This document shows, piece after piece, positions 1-15,700 of a stretch of DNA of 64,000 nucleotides. The notes beneath the pieces are model-generated. The model was not told where the DNA came from. It saw only the letters and a list, made by a program, of their open reading frames with translations, and searched no databases. The DNA is from Solea solea (lineage: Eukaryota > Chordata > Actinopteri > Pleuronectiformes > Soleidae): the NCBI RefSeq assembly GCF_958295425.1, contig NC_081134.1, positions 3,996,054 to 4,060,053 of the forward strand, given 5' to 3'. The translations under genes and the position numbers were made by a program. Within the stretch, counting starts at the first letter, position 1, and every line of letters starts with the position of its first letter.

Positions 1-202
1 GACTGATGCTGTCACAAAATGTTGTGGGTTTTGGGGCATGCTTAGACCCTCAAAACCACCCGTCTTTGTGCGCTTGGACCCTAATAAGATGTTCTTTCAA
101 AATAAAAGAGTTTGCTTTGATAAAAAACAATCAATAGTTCACAATAAAAAAAAAAATTTGATGCAACATTCATCTATATATAAATAAACACATGAAATTA
201 AT

Positions 203-411
203 GGGGGGGGGGGGGGGGGGGGTGGATGTGACCTTAGATGTGTGTGTGTGAGAGTGAATGGTTGTTTGTCTCTGTGTGGTGGAATAGTGATGTGTCCATG
301 GTGTACCCTGCCTTTCATCCTATATCAGCTGGAATTGGCTCCAGTGGACCCTCAACCCTCATGTGGAGGATGAAGCAGTACTCAATGAATGAATGAATGA
401 ATGAATGAATG
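203..411 (+). repeat. Poly-G run plus dispersed repeat tail ending in (AATG)n
   Basis: A run of 20 G (203-222) is followed by a teleost interspersed repeat whose core reads 'cagctggaattggctccag' (about 328-346). It ends in an (AATG)n tandem at 384-411. Related copies occur at about 4437-4670, 8190-8285, 10438-10660, 22398-22555, 27650-27900 and 57100-57183 on both strands. I recognise the sequence type from many fish genomes but cannot assign the class. The rest of 1-530 is AT-rich sequence with nothing gene-like. Confidence 0.7.
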
Positions 412-531
412 GTCCAAAAGCACTTCATATTGTATAGCTCACATAACAATATAGTTTTCTATTGGTTTTTAATCCCATATTCACCTTGTATGATGAGTGT
501 TACACACGAGAGAAAACACAACCCCAAACAT

Positions 532-537
532 TTTATT
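532..537 (-). terminator. nfatc4: Candidate poly(A) signal of nfatc4
   Basis: The plus strand reads tttatt, so the minus strand reads AATAAA. It lies 208 bp past the nfatc4 stop codon (745). It would give a 3'UTR of about 0.2 kb; more distal sites to the left are possible. Confidence 0.45.
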
Positions 538-744
538 GTATAATTTATATTGAAAACATGTTAAAAACATTAGTTTCCCTTTTATAAAACCATAACCATT
601 ACTTGTGGTCATAATTACAACAGTGTCCTGGTAATTTGAAATTTCCCTGACAACTATCACATGTAAGTGGAGCGAACGAGTGCAGAGGAGGTTTAAACTG
701 ACGCTGCATTAAGAACAGATGCATGATCGGCTGCTGCCCTGAGC

Positions 745-3700
745 TCAGTTTGGCAGGTTGTCCATCTGTGAGCCTGACTGGTAAGACTGGATGTCCTCTC
801 CAATGTACTCTGATACTGTGGAGGAAGAAGAGTTTATCAGTCAGTCAGTCCACCATATGCACCCAGTTATTTGGAAAGTAGAAACATGTTAAAAATGTAT
901 ATACTCATACATGTATATACTGTAGATTGATTTGATAGAAACATTTTCAGAGTAACTTAATACTTAATACATCGGAGGGAAGAATCTCAAGACAACTTAT
1001 CACAAGAAACATTTTAAGTTAAGCCATTTTGGCACATTTCTTTTAATAGGCTACTTTGCAGTTAAAATGTTTTACATTGTTGGTTAAGTTCATGTCACAA
1101 TTTGTCATCACTGAACAGAACAAACTGTTTGGCAACATTTAAACATAATACTTGGCATGTGTCAGACCATATCTTACATATTATAATCTTATCTAATGTC
1201 TTGGCATAGAAACTGTGCCTCCATAATATATTTTATCTTGGTATTGGCAGTATTGACAGTAATGGCGCTGATATACAGTATAATAATGACAACAAGTCAA
1301 GCTTTGTATGAAAATAGAAACACCGGTTCCTAGAGAGTGACGTTTTTCTATCTCACAATCAGCTGACTGTCGCGGCGGAACGTGACATTACTCCGGTACC
1401 CCAAGGGAAGGGTGCCAAAAATGGACCCAAAACGGTTGGGTCTGGTTATTTCCGCACTTCCTGATATGTAATATGTACCGTTCTGTACCAAACTCCAAAT
1501 TTACTTTAACAAAGTTACTTCAACAAAGAAGATTAAAAAGTGGTTCATAAACAACACACTAGCTTGAAGACCTTTTAGAGTCTTCCTTCATTGACCACTA
1601 GGTTCTCATCATTTTAGAATAATTGTGACTCCTATGACAGCCAAATATGATAGATAGTGTTACCCATTACCCTAACTACCCTAAATGTCAAAAGAATCAA
1701 TAAATGTTAAACATTCAAACACCTCAACTTAAAAACATTAAAAACAGTTTTATATTCAAGGCAACTCACCTTCTTCAAAGGTAATGTGGTGCATAGACAC
1801 TGAGCTGGTAAACTCCAGTGGGCACTCCTGGATCTTGGCGTCCCTCTCTAAACCATGTCCCATTCCCACCAGCCTTCCCTGAGGGTCCCAGCCGTCATAG
1901 TGGGAGTAGGGTACTGGGCACATGTCCTGATAGGCACTGGGCTGGGAAGGAGGGGAGGGACACACCTCCTGAGGATAAATAGTGTACTGGGGGTAAGGGG
2001 AGGTGGTCATAGGAGGCAGAGGGGAGGTTGAGATTGGACTGCTGGCTGGGAATGGACTGAGAGAGGAGGAGTGAGAAGGGGAGGGTGAGGATGACAGGTA
2101 GGGTGAGTCAAGCCATGGAGAAGGAGAGGGGGAGGGAGGCTGGGGGCCACGGGGGTACAGAGGGGGCAGAAGCTCGGTGAAGCCCAGCTCCAGGTTCTCG
2201 AAGCTGGGGTGACGCTCAGATAACACAGCTCTGGATCCACCGGGCTCCTCGGACACAGCGTCGGGTTTGGAGCAGTACTCCTCGTGGTGGTAGCTCATGG
2301 TGGGGCAGGGAGGGGAGTAGGCGGAGGGGTAGGGGGGCAAGTGGAAACCCAGGCCTCGATCATCAGCTACGGGGTCACCTCTCATATGGAAGCCTCTGTC
2401 CATCCTGCTCTGACCGTCTACAGGACACACAGTGCCCCTGTCCAGAGGCAGCACAGAGGGCCGGGACAGCAGAGGGTCCTCCTCTTTAAACATGACTTCA
2501 GAGGGAACAAGGAAACAACATTAAAACACTTCTCTCCTAGAAAGAATAAATAAAAAACGGACATTGTTTTTGTTTTTCTTTCCTGCCAAGTTCAGAAAGT
2601 TAATGCCACATGAAATATTGGATCAGTTCAGACCTGCTATAAACATCCAGCTTCACTGATTTGATCACATACAGACTGAGTTAAGTATGACTGTATAATG
2701 TGTAACTATGGCAGTAAAATGTGTCCTGGGTGAGTTTCCTGTAAGCACATATGAGAACAAAATAAACAAAATTGTCTTATGTCTGTCTATGATTGTCAGA
2801 AAGGTGAGTGCAAGACAATAATGTATTATCTCATCTTAAAATTCTGTTTTTAACAAGTCTGACTGTACAGATGTGTCGATGTGTAAGTGAAATTTATGAC
2901 CAGTGTTAATTTTTTGTGGCAGCGACTACAAATAAGTGAAACTGCAGCGGGTCAGAGGACGTCAGCTGAGGAGACTCAGTCTCCAATGTGTCCTGAGGAC
3001 GGATTGTGTTCATGCAGCTCGTGGAAAATTTGGGCTTACAAATTTTCAGCAAGGTATCAATACCAATATCTGGACTTTGATACCTACAATAGTTCTTCAT
3101 CGCATTTTAATAAAATCAGTCTTAACAAAGGAAATTACATTACACACATTACACTTAAGCTTATTTTTAAAAGCCCCCTTTTTATTGATAAAAAGCAAAG
3201 TATCGAAAAGCAGATAAATATACAGAAATGATGTGTGTAGACATAAAATGTGATGATATTAAGGTTTATATATACATATACTGTATATATAAATATATAT
3301 ATATATATAAAAATCTAAATATCAAAATCCTTCTGGAGTCAGGGGTGAATGAGGATAAATTGGACACTTACTGGGGAGATACTTGAAGCAGTGTGTGCTG
3401 CTTCTTTTCCTCTTCCCATTAGAGACGTATAGACTGACCGGCACGGGCCGACTGACGGACAGGTCACTGTAGGCGGGAACTCTGACACGCAGCAAACACT
3501 ACAAGATGTTTTGAAAAAAAAAAGAGAGAGAGAGAGAGAAACATTCATGTTTTTGCAGAGACTGAAGTTGTTTTCTTCTCCCTGAGATTTTTCAGACGGA
3601 TATTACACTCGTGCTAAATTACCTCGTTGCTGTTGTCACGGTCCACATGAGCTTCCTCCTCCCACTGTAGTTTGCCATCTAAGACACAAACATACACACA

Positions 3701-6700
3701 CACAGAGACAGAGAGAGAGCGAGAGATTGTTTAATGCTGTGGTTCTCAAACAGCGGTACGTGTACCACCAGTGGTATGCAACCTTTCCTTCATTATGCCA
3801 GTGTGTGAAGTATATGCGAGGGTGATGAGAGAGCAAATTATTTTATTGGGAATAAATCTACCTCCTGTGAAAAGTCTGTTGTCTCGGTCTATTTATGCAA
3901 CCTTTAGAATAAATCTTGAACTTGAAATCATGTGTCTCCTCTGGAGACGTTTACCTGTCCCTCTCTCCATGAAGAGGACTCTGGAGATTGGCAGGAAGTT
4001 GGTGCCACTCAGCAGAAGTTCCTCTCCGCCCTCCACAGAGCAGGAAGTGAGGCTGACAGACTCGATGACGGGCAGCTCCTGGGCCGAGCGCTGGGCTGAA
4101 GCAGAGGAGAAAATAAATAAATGGTAAATGACACCTCCTCAGTACCAGTACATTTTCTGACAAAAATGCACAAGACCACTAACTCACAGCATTCAATAGG
4201 CAGCGAGGCAACCTGCAGAGCCAGAACCCGGCCAGGGGGCGCCAGAGGGAGATGGGTACGAAATACCAAACGGACACGTGTGTTTTTCCTGCCGACGTCT
4301 GTTTCCCCTTTCCTTAGCTCAATGTCTGAGTTCCTCAGCTTCAGGATCCCAGCACAGTCAATGCTAAAACAAAGTTTGTGTACTGTTATTAAGAGAATGC
4401 GTTTCGACATATTTTATTAAAATGGTTTTACTGAAATAGGGCATAAGGCAGGTCCAGGGTGCATCCCGCCACACCATCGCAGGGCCAACATTTAGAAACA
4501 AACAACCATTCACTCACATACTCACACCTTTCCAATTAACCTCTGCATGTTTTTGGACATGTGGGAGGAAACTGGGGAACTCAAAAGCACGCGCACACAC
4601 ACACACACACACACACACAGAATGTGCAAATTCCACACAGAAAGGCCGGACTTAAGATACTTATGGGTGTAAGATTACATTTCTACCAATGACGCCTTCT
4701 AAATGTGAAACACTGGACCTTCAAGCCGTGGAATAGAAGTAAAAAGTAACATTAAATGGAAACAGATAAACTATTAATACCGCACATGTGTTTTTATCCC
4801 TTGTGTTTGATCTACTTACAGTGCAGTCATGTTGTTCTCAGGGTTGAGGGGAATGTCCAGCAGCTTTGTCCCGGCCTGAACACTCTCATGACTGGCAGTG
4901 CCCACCATCTTCCCTGTCACCCTGCAGGAGGAGACACCGCTCAGCAGCTTAAATATCAACGTAACTTCTTTCTTGCACAAAATGCATGCACTTTCAATGA
5001 CCCCTGTCTATTTAGGGCAATTTTCAAAAAGTTTAGAATTATTTTTTTTCCTTTTCTTAAATTCACAAACATTCAAGGACCCGTGGGAACCCTGGTAATG
5101 TTTGGTAAATAGTTTAAATGTAATGTAGAAGTACCGCTCAGTACCTGTGTATCTGATAGAAAGGATGCGGCCTGATGGATCTGTCATCAGCTGTTCCAAC
5201 AAACACCTGAAGTGAGAGTGGTTTTCTCTCCGTGTATCCACACAGCTGTAAAGAGAGAGACAGATATAAAGATATTTACCTGACTTTGATCAGGGAAGTC
5301 TGAAAGATGTCAGTGTATGAGACCCATCCCTCTTTTTGACTTTTTGTTGTTCTGTTTTCTCTATCTTGGATTTTTAAATCTGTTTCTGGTTTACTGTTTT
5401 CTTTGTTTCATGTTTTATTTTGAGGCTTTTCTTTGCGTGTACAATGTTAAGTTTGACTTTCTGTTCTGTCTTTCCTGTTGATTGTCTGCCTCCCCAGTGT
5501 CTGTGTTGGTTCATCTTTGTTTGTCCATGTCTGTTGCTCTGTTTTTCATGCTCTGGTTTTTATGTGTTCCTGCTCTGTTCCCCATGTTTCTGCTCCATGT
5601 TGAATTTTCTTTTTGCCTTTATGGTCGTTTGACTTATTAAAATATTTCTCTCTGAAGCTTTACAACAGCAGAACCAGGAAATATGTCTAACAATGTGTGT
5701 TTTACATAGTAAAAGCAAAGTTAAATTGTCTCAAATGATTTACAACAAGGAATAAATCGATCGCTAAGAGACAAGATTTTAGTAAGTGGCGGGAGACAGA
5801 AGGAGATGAAGGAGTCACGTCTTCGCACTGAGATTTGAAAATGCTTAATCTTAATTGAACTGCTGCTTGTAGTTTTTATGTCTCTGTGGGTTAAGGTTGG
5901 GGTTAGTTATGGCTCTCTCCCCATTCATAAACAGAAGCCTGGTCTTGTAAGTCTGAAATAGTTGCCAGGAGATGTTACCAAGATGACTGCCCAGCATAAA
6001 GGTCTGTACATACCCTGCAAGAACAAGAACAAAGTTAGTTCTGACCAGGACATTTTCATACTTCATGAGAAACCTGCGTGCAGAACTCCGCGGAAGTTTC
6101 CGTTTTTCCGCGTTAGCCACGCCCACTTCAAATTTCTCACCAATCACACAACAGTTGCACACAAGTTCTGTCCAGTTCTGTCCAGGTGACGTTTCAAGAA
6201 CAAGCTGCAAGAACTCCCATATGTATTCTCTCTCCCAGGGATGTGAGAAAAGAATGACGAGAACAAATGACTCTGTTCTTGTGGAGTATGTACAGGCCTT
6301 TTGTCTCTCCTACAACCGTAATGAGGCCAGCAACAGTCACCCCTAACCTGTGACATAGGACTTAACCATGGTTTTATAAATGACACATTTCTTTAAAGGG
6401 GCGGTAACTTTTGTGTTCCCAGCAGTTCTTGTTAAGTGACCGGCAAAGATGCAGCAGTAGTAAGTCGTTGGTGAAGACACAGATACTCAGAGTCAGTGTT
6501 ATTTGTGTTGTGTGATAATAAGCGCTACATCATTTTGCATCATCTTTCAGAGTATTTCACTCCGCTTCACCTTGACCACAGGATGTCCTGAAGGCACAGC
6601 CTTGACAGCTCCTCTGCTGCCCTCTGTCTCATAGTGGGCTCTGTGGTGTGGGCGGGGCTGCACCTCGATACGCAGCTCATACGGGTCAAACTGGGACGGC

Positions 6701-9700
6701 AGCGGCCAGTCGAGTGGCGGCAGAGCATTAGACCTAGCGCCACAGATATAGATGAAAGTTTGTAATTAGTGGAACAAGAAAACAATGAGATATGCACGAG
6801 CTCCACTGACCAAAGCGCAGTCCAAATGATGCAGAACTTTCTTTCAGAGGCTCAGGTTAAAGGTTAAATCATTGAAATACTGGCTTTGCTGATAACAGCG
6901 ATGTCATTACAGCCTGCAAGCGTATGTTTTGCTCTGAACTGAGGTTGCGGTCCCCATTTTAAATGCTAATACCTGCACATTTTTACATAATGGTCCGTTT
7001 AAGGTTAGGGCTAGTTAAGGTGTTAATTCATGAGTGCACTGGTCTAACAAAAATAGCTACAGTATATACTGATGACATTTTGTACGTGTGTGTTTGTGTA
7101 CCTGAACAGAGGGCTGTGGGCGTTGGCTCGGGTTCTGCCCCAGGCCAGAGCAGGGGGCACAGAGAGGTAGTCCATGCCCACAGGAGGAGGCTCTCTCCTG
7201 ACCTGCTGGACCTCAGGCAGAGGGCAGGGGGAGCTGTGGCCTGGAGCCTGCTCCTGATCCACCTCCCTGGGAGACAACTGAAGGACAGACAGTGAGGTTT
7301 AACATTGTAGTCAAATCAAATGTTTCATATTTTGCCACAAAATTAAACCAATTTCTATCGTTACTTGTTCCAAGGATGTCTTTCTGGTTTTCTGTGGGAT
7401 GCTCAGCTCACAGCTGCCAGGCGGAGCTTGTGACTGAAGGTTGGAGTCTCCGCCCTCCAGGTTGCACCCTTGCAGTTCCTCTGAGTAGCTGCCCCTCCGT
7501 GAGGTACAGGGGGAGGCCAGAGGAGAGTTCCTGCGTTTTTTACCACCAGGTGAGGTGGGTCTCGATGACGGCGAGAGCCCAAAATGGATAGCGGCCTCGT
7601 TGAGCTCCTCCTCCTCGACCAGCAGGGAGTCACAGCTGGAGGCAGGGCTGAGCCAGCCACGCGAGGAGGGGCTGGAGGCCGGGCTGGGGCTGAGGGAGCC
7701 CGGGCATCGGTCGCGGTAGGTGAAAGGGTCCAGCAGGGGGAGGTAGAGGCGTTCACGGTCCCACCCACCTCCACCACCCATGTCCCAGTAGTTGTTGGTG
7801 GTGGACGCGGGGTCGTCTTCAGGGGAGATGGTGGTTATCTGGATGCTTGGACACTCGACCACACGGGACTCTGAAACCTGAGAAGATGAGGTGGATGAAG
7901 GGATAGGGAAAATGACAAATATTAAAATGTCAAATATTGTCTAATCAAGCATAATGCATTTCAGAATGCTAGGATTTGCTTACATTTCGTCCCCGGAAAG
8001 ATTTACAGCATATTAGTGAGACAAAACATGTAATGTCACATTAGGCTTGTGAGTATTATGAATAACATTTAATACTGAAAAGAGTCAACCTCCCTACGTA
8101 AAGTACCCGGAGATAATGCATGTTGTGATTTGGCATATACAAATAATTGTGCTGAACTGAACATCTTTATCTGTTTTCTAACATAGACAAAAGAATTCAC
8201 CCAGTGTCTGCTGGGATTGGCTCCAGTTCCCCCACGACCACTTAAAGGATAAGTAGTAGAAAATTGATAAATGAAAACCAGTCTACATAAAAAGAAACTA
8301 AAAGAACATTCTGTATTTTTTTGTTTGATTAGCAGTCTTCAATAACTGATTCTTTGTACTTCAAAATCAACCAATCATCACGTAGCTCAGAAGTCTTCAA
8401 CAGGGAGTCAGTACTGCAAGGAGGGTGCAAAATGTTGGGTTGATTAGACAAATTTAAATGTCTTTAGATACACGCTGACATGTATCCAACATACTGTAGC
8501 AAATTTAAAATAAATACAACAGTTTTTCCATTATTTTAATAGCTCAGTATTATATGCAAGATAACACTAATAAGCCATGACTCATTTCCATTTCCACATT
8601 TATGTTTAAAATAGAAACGTCAATTTGAATAGCTTGTGTGTATGACCATCATGCAATTGACAGACATTGTTGATATTGAAATTGTGTATTATTGGAATAG
8701 CTTGAATGCACAATAACAAGGTACATTTATAAATGGCACCTGGCTCAGTTTAATATAACAACAATTTTACACAGTGGGGGATACCTTCTCCATTTCTCAT
8801 CAGTTTGGGGGTCATGGGCTTGAAAGACTTATTAATATTTTTGTAACAATTACACAATTAGTCTCATTTATAATCAAATGTTAGAACACACAGGCATTTA
8901 GGCTTTAGGAGTGTCTCATATCCTTTATTTAGGCACAACCTTTCTTGTTTTTTCTATTTCACTAACTATGTAAACACACCTGAGCAAAAATGACTCCAAT
9001 TTAAAAAAAAAATCTGATTGAATTTAGGAAATTTGGGAATATGTGAAAGTTTGCTTGTATAATTTTTATGAACAAAAATGAAAGAAAAAATGTCTATTTT
9101 TTATTCCCATTTTTTTTCTTTTTTTTAATATGCAATATAAAATGAATCAGAACTTTTACTCAACAACACATAAGAAGAAGCCTGAAGATGTGACCTATAA
9201 ACACACACCCCCAGGATGTCTATATAAGGAGTAGTGTATTATTCCCAGATCCATCCCACGTGAGCACTAAAGGATAAATAGTGATTACATGATTTGAATC
9301 ACTTCTGAGGGAAACACTAGAGAGCTACAGCTACATCACCACATCCACACATTACCGAGTTCAACTGCTCACACTCATATTCACACCTCTGATCTGCATG
9401 TCTTTGGACTGTGAAAGAAAAGTGAGAACACTCTTGCTGTAAGGCAACAGTACTAACCACCTAACCACAATGCAGCATCACATTGTAGCATTAATGTAAC
9501 ACTGGCAAAAAAAGAAATAAGAAAAAGCACAAATCATCATTTTCACTGGAATGGGCTTTTTTTTCACAGCAGCCATTTTGACATATTTTAGCAGGAAAAC
9601 CACACGTGTTACTGATCACATCAACGATGGCTCTGACCAGCGTACACCCTGAAACCGAGGAAGCTAAACAGCCATGCAGTGCAAAAGTGCCCATTTATTA

Positions 9701-12700
9701 TAGACTTCAGAACTTAAAATTAACAACATATTTGGATTAAGCGAAGTTGTGGAAAGTAAGCAATGATGTCTAAACTGTTTCAATTGACTTTTAAAGCGAA
9801 GTGTATGAAGATAACGTTCAGTATTGAAAAATGTTATTTTATGGCTCTTTATTAAGACGTTGTGACTGTACACTTTAAAAAGAGCTAAATACAGCTCATC
9901 TGGAGAACACAATGTATGTGGATTGCTTGGAGAGAACACTGTTGAAAAAATTAGATTTTATATATCGCACCTAGAAGCTCATTTCTGTCTGAACCACAAC
10001 CATGTTGGAGAAACTGAGGGGGATTAAATGTAGATCTGTCCCATATGTTTTGGCATTGTACAATTTTGGCTATTGACTATTGTTTAGATAAGATTAAGAT
10101 AAGATGTAAGAGTTTGGGTTATGATATATCTCAATCTATTGAGAAAATACAAGACATATTTGGGTTATCTCACACAGGAGACACTGTACTAAGAATATCT
10201 GTTAAAATTTTGGCATCCTGTAATAAGTGGTTTAAAGCTGAGCCACCGACACAAGAAGAATGGTTAAGAATTGTGACTGAAATACTATGATTTGGATCTA
10301 CAGTATTAACCCACAAGAACTCAAGAAGTGAAGGAAATTCATCTGTCAATGACATCATGTAAGAACAGACCAGTAGACCTTTGTATAGGAATGCATTGAC
10401 TCAGTGAGGATGTCCTTATCCAGCCTTTTTTTATGTTGTTGTCTTCTACCGCTTTATTTTCCACATGAGGTTTGGGGGTGTCAATCCCAGCCGACATGGA
10501 CAGGTTGCCAGTCCATCAGTGTCCAGTTTACCTAATCCCCAAATCTGCATGTTTTTGGACTGTGGGAGTTTTTTTTTGGACCCCCCCCCCCACACACACA
10601 CACACACACACACACACGGGCGGAAAATGCAAACTCCATGCAGAAAGGCCCTTGTGGCTTATATTGTCATGTTTGCATTTGAAAACTCAAGAGAAAGAAA
10701 GTGATATGTGTGAAATAAAGGATGAGAAAGTCAACATGTCATGGTGAGTTCAGGAACCATGGCTGAGTTCACCTTGTTGTTGTCGTGAGTAGGACACAAT
10801 GGGCAACATTGCAAAACTGTTCCCTAAACCCTCCTGTCTTTAATAAACAAGAAGAGAGTGTGTCTCACCTGCACTGAGCGCGCTGGCAGGCTCTCGTACG
10901 TCCCACTGAACTCTCTGACTGGGGCCCGTCGTGGAGGCGGGGAGTGCATCCCAGCACGCTGACTGGCTGAGGGCGGCGGGCTGGGGATGCTGATTGAGTG
11001 AGCTGCATGAGTGGCAGCCAAGTGGTTGTCTGTAACTGAAAGGAAATAAACAAACTGTGATTTAATTTGAGCAAACATAGCAAACTCTTGACAGTGATCA
11101 CTGCAGGTTCAGAACACAAACAAAACACTAACGGGCATCCCCACTTTTCTTTCCCAACTTTGGACAAAATTTGGTTTCATTTGCTGGGGGGGGGGGTTTA
11201 GTTGCTGCTGCTAATACAGAGTTTAAATTGTATTGTTTTCTTTGATATTCACCTTTACCTCCACATGGCAACAATTTATTCTCTGGCTGCTTTCCAGTTT
11301 TCACTTTGCTTAAACACACTATAGTTTTCAAGGTCATTTGACCTTATATTGATCTTTCTCTTAAAAACCACGCGATGACAGCTGAGTCTGAAACCTTCTT
11401 CTTGTATCTGGCACTAAACAAGACTCAGTGAAAATATTGTAAACACAATTAGTGGTAAGTGGGGTTTCTGTTTCCAACATCTTTCATATTGGTTTTCCTT
11501 GATTTAGTATTTCCTGTAATTGTTACCACGTGGGAAATACATGCAACTGGAGCATTCTCTGCAGGAAGGACCCGTTTGGCATCTTTCAAACAAGTGCTGC
11601 GTTACTGTCATCGTAGGCATAAAGAGATAGTTCAAACTTTGTAAAATCTGCTGGAGCCAGAGGACAGTTGCAAAGCTGGTAACAGGGGGGAATTGCTAAA
11701 GCTTTTTAATTTGCAAAAATAAACATTGCACTGGAATTTGAGGGCAGTTAAAGGTAAAGTAGTATTGATCAACAGGTGGGGACGTCAGTCATTTTCATAA
11801 GAAAACTATTTAGATATAATGAAATTCATCATGTGGGCTTCGATTTTGTCTTCATAGCTTCATAGCAATCCTGCCTAGTGCAGCTATGTGCCCTATTTTA
11901 AAGAATATGAATATTAAAGGACCAGTGTGTAGGATTTAGGTAACTGGTGGTTATTGAATAACTTCAATAATTTCCCCAGAATCAACTTTTTATTCAGAGG
12001 CAACCATTTTGCAAGGCCATTTTTCTACAGAGGCTCAGAAAGGACAAAACCAAACACTGGCCTTTAATGTTTAAATATAACATCTTGTACATTTAAAATC
12101 TGGGTTCTCTGGTCATTTTAACATTTTCATTAATCTTACCTCGACTTTATGACGCCCTTTTCTTTGGCAAGAGCAGAACAGTTTATTGAAGTGTGTCATG
12201 ATAACTTCCTAAAATCTGCTCAGAAAGTGATCATTAGACGACTCATGTGAATGAATATGTTTGAATGCCCTTTGTTTTGTATAACACAATGTGCAACTAA
12301 TCTAAAAACATGGCAATCAGAGATGGCAGACAAGTTCAAATCCCAGCATGTATGTTCATCTCCCATCAGGGTCAAAATTCTAAAAAAGTTATTCCAAATT
12401 CTAACAAATTCTAACAAGCCTCTGTCGGCCTCTGTTGCTCATAATTCAAGCAAGTGCGGAAGCACACACACACAGACACACAGACACACAGACACACAGA
12501 CACACAGACACACACACACAGAAAGACAGACAGAGCCACCAAAAACAATACTTCAGTCCCACTCCGTAGGGCGAAGTCACAACTGATAAACAAACAACAA
12601 AGCATTAAGGTAATTGTTAGCAGCTTTAAAATCATTTATATTAGTTATAATCATAAGAAGTTTATTGCACAATGCCATATATACCTATGTTACTTTGCCT

Positions 12701-15700
12701 ACTTTAGACTTTATATTTACTTATTTATTTTCTTCCTCACAACTCCACATGGCTGCATCATTTTGTTCATTTGGGTTGTTGCCATGGGAACAAATGAGGT
12801 TTTGGGCCAACTGGTTTTGATATTTGGGAGTTCTGTACCTCTGACAAGAAGGCAGAACTCCCTGGAAGTTTGTGGAAAGTGACTGGGATGTATGGCTGCT
12901 GACCTTGTTTTCCTTCTTGAAAGGAGAAAACTATGTAGCTTCATATTCAAGTATTTATACTTTTATATTCCATAATTTTCCAGTCATATGGCAACAATTT
13001 ACAAAATTTGCCCCAAGACTTCTTTTTAAAGGGGAAATTTAACCAAATGATTAAGTTTACTTTTGCCTCGCTGATCCAAATCTTACGCCACTAAGGCTCA
13101 CAAACCCAACTCTACTGCTAATCTGGAAAGTGGTTGAGATGATTTTGGGCTTTTCTACATTCCCCTTTAAATAAAAAAAAGAATGTCAGAAATCCTTCCC
13201 AACAAAACGTCCTGGACTCCAAAGACCCACAAGGACACGACCGCTCAGGAACCACAGTTCTCCCCACAACATTTCCCCAGCGTGGCGCAGTCAGACCTTC
13301 ACACGCAGCCAAACAGTAGTTACTCTTTAATGAGCGAGGCTCCGATTGGTCATTGTTGCGCTGCAGTGGCAGCACGCCATACATGCAGGCAATCGTTGGG
13401 CAACGGACACACAACAGCAACTGCCAACAAATTAAGACTCGGGGTGAAAAATCTCAAATGTTTCCTGGCAACAAAATATTTCCAAGTGATTAAAGCTGCA
13501 GTGTTGAGGCAACCCTTCTACTGGACGACTTTGCACTAGAAACAGAGGTTCAGATTATTGTGTGATGACCAGCAGAGGAGTTTATGAGCCAAGAAAAGTT
13601 ACCTAAACACCTATTAAACGCAATAAAAGTCTAATCTAACTAGACTGAGTAAGAGGGAATAATTTATTGTGTGTCCCGAGGTGAACCTAAATGAAGAAAT
13701 GTTCCAATGAGTGAATGTTGATGTACATACAGTAAATGTATAGTCTGGTTCTCTACACCCTGTACCAAATCCCCATCAGGCACTATGGATACTTTATGAA
13801 CATGAAGATTAAAAAATCTTCACATTGATTCCCCTTCTGCTGCATCACAGCCTGAAACTAAGCAAACATTAAACATCAAACACAGCACATTCACCTGTTA
13901 AGCCTCTAATATTGATACTAATTTTAATGAAATGACTTTGAATTAGGAAGCGTCATCTCACATCATCTTTAATGCAATGTATAGTCATTCTAACAAGTTG
14001 TTACAACTAACAATTATTTTCTTAATCAATTAATCAAGTACTTGTTTGGTGCATAACACGTCAGAAAATCGTACCTCGTGGTGACCGGACATTGTGGAAA
14101 ACTGAGTGGCCTCCGAGTAGTTTCTCTAGTTTTGTCTCACAACATTTTCTGTTATAAAATAATTCAATTGTCCTCCTTAACGCTTCTCTAAGATCATATA
14201 CATGTTTCCAGAGGAAAACGGAAGAGGAGCTAACAGTTTTCTGAAAACATTTCGTGTCACTTTATTTAAAGCAGCCTCATCCACTCAAGAGAAAAGTCTC
14301 CTCGGCTCAGTCCAACATGTTGTTTTATTCTGTGTCCTAGACAATTTGGGGAGAGTGGAAGACAAAACGTAGTCGTCCGACATATGGATGAAAGACAAAA
14401 TCCAATTTTCAAATCTTATATACAAAAAGTGATGCCTAACAATCAGAGAGACAATGACATTATTGTGACTGAGACTCACAGTATTTCTACTGGCTCACAT
14501 CTTCCTGTAGTTTCTTATTACTTCTCGCGCATCACTGTTTAATTTTCTCGCAGGCCGACGCTGACCTCATGAAGCTGACTGGGTATCAACAACCATGACG
14601 TGACCGATCCACATCAAACGTGTTTTCTTTTTCCCACTGTTGTTTTTAAAATTCTGCGTTTCTGCTATAGATTATATCCATTAAAGTCACAGCTCGCTGC
14701 CAAGTGGTTTTTTTTTTTCGAGCCACAACAATCTCTGGCCTCATGCTGCCTGCGATAAAAATGATTTCCATATTTCCACGCAACGGGATGGGCCGACTGT
14801 AAATTAGGGAAAAATAGAGCACAGGTATGGGATCAATGCTCTGTGTTGGCCGATTGAGAGTTTTTCCTCTTATAAGAACCTTATTCAAGTAAGTACAGCT
14901 ACGTCACTGTTTAGTTTAAAGCAAAATAATGTAAATTTAAGAAATGTAACATTTGGTTTTTAACATGACATAGTTGCCATTAAAAACTCCTGTGAGGTGA
15001 AGAGGTTGGCATGAAACATAGCGAGACGTCCGCCAAACTGCAGACCGCAGTCTAAAACCGAGAAATGTCGGAAGATTTGTTGTAGTTAGGGGTCGGGTTA
15101 GTTTTATGTTTTGTTTTTATGCAGAGAATGTTGATCCAATGAGGAAAAAACCAGGATATGTTATTTTCCCAAACCGTGTGCTTTTGTGCCACAACCTAAC
15201 CACATTCATAACCAGGAAATGGTCGTCATCACCCCTCATTTCTGCCAAAAACTCCACACGCAGTCAAATCATTATCCCACCGACATACATGACTGTAGAC
15301 ATGTACATAGGTGATGTAATTCTGGTTCAGAAACGTGAGCTGATTGTCAACCACGACCTGTGGTCCACGGCAACATGTGAGGCCCAAAACTGTCGCAAAA
15401 ACACCACAATGAGAGCAGTTTGTTTCATAATTTTCACTTCACAAGTCTTTTCCACTGTCCCCAGTTCAGCATTGATTCTGGTTGTTTGAGTCACTGACTA
15501 TCACTGAGGCCCCGTTTACACCTGGCATTAAAATGTGTTTTCTCTGCCTGACCAGTTGTAAATACAGGTGTAAATACACCCAAGATGCACTTTGCATGTT
15601 TCCACCGAGTGGAACGGTTCGCTAAGTATTTTTCTGAATTTCCATTAGGAATAGTACCAAAATAAGTTGCCCCAAAATATCAATTTTTCAGTACCCTTCC

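Noticed and set aside
15106..15489. 127-codon plus-strand frame in nfatc4 intron 1
   Set aside because: No domain, no splice context and ordinary intronic composition; probably chance.
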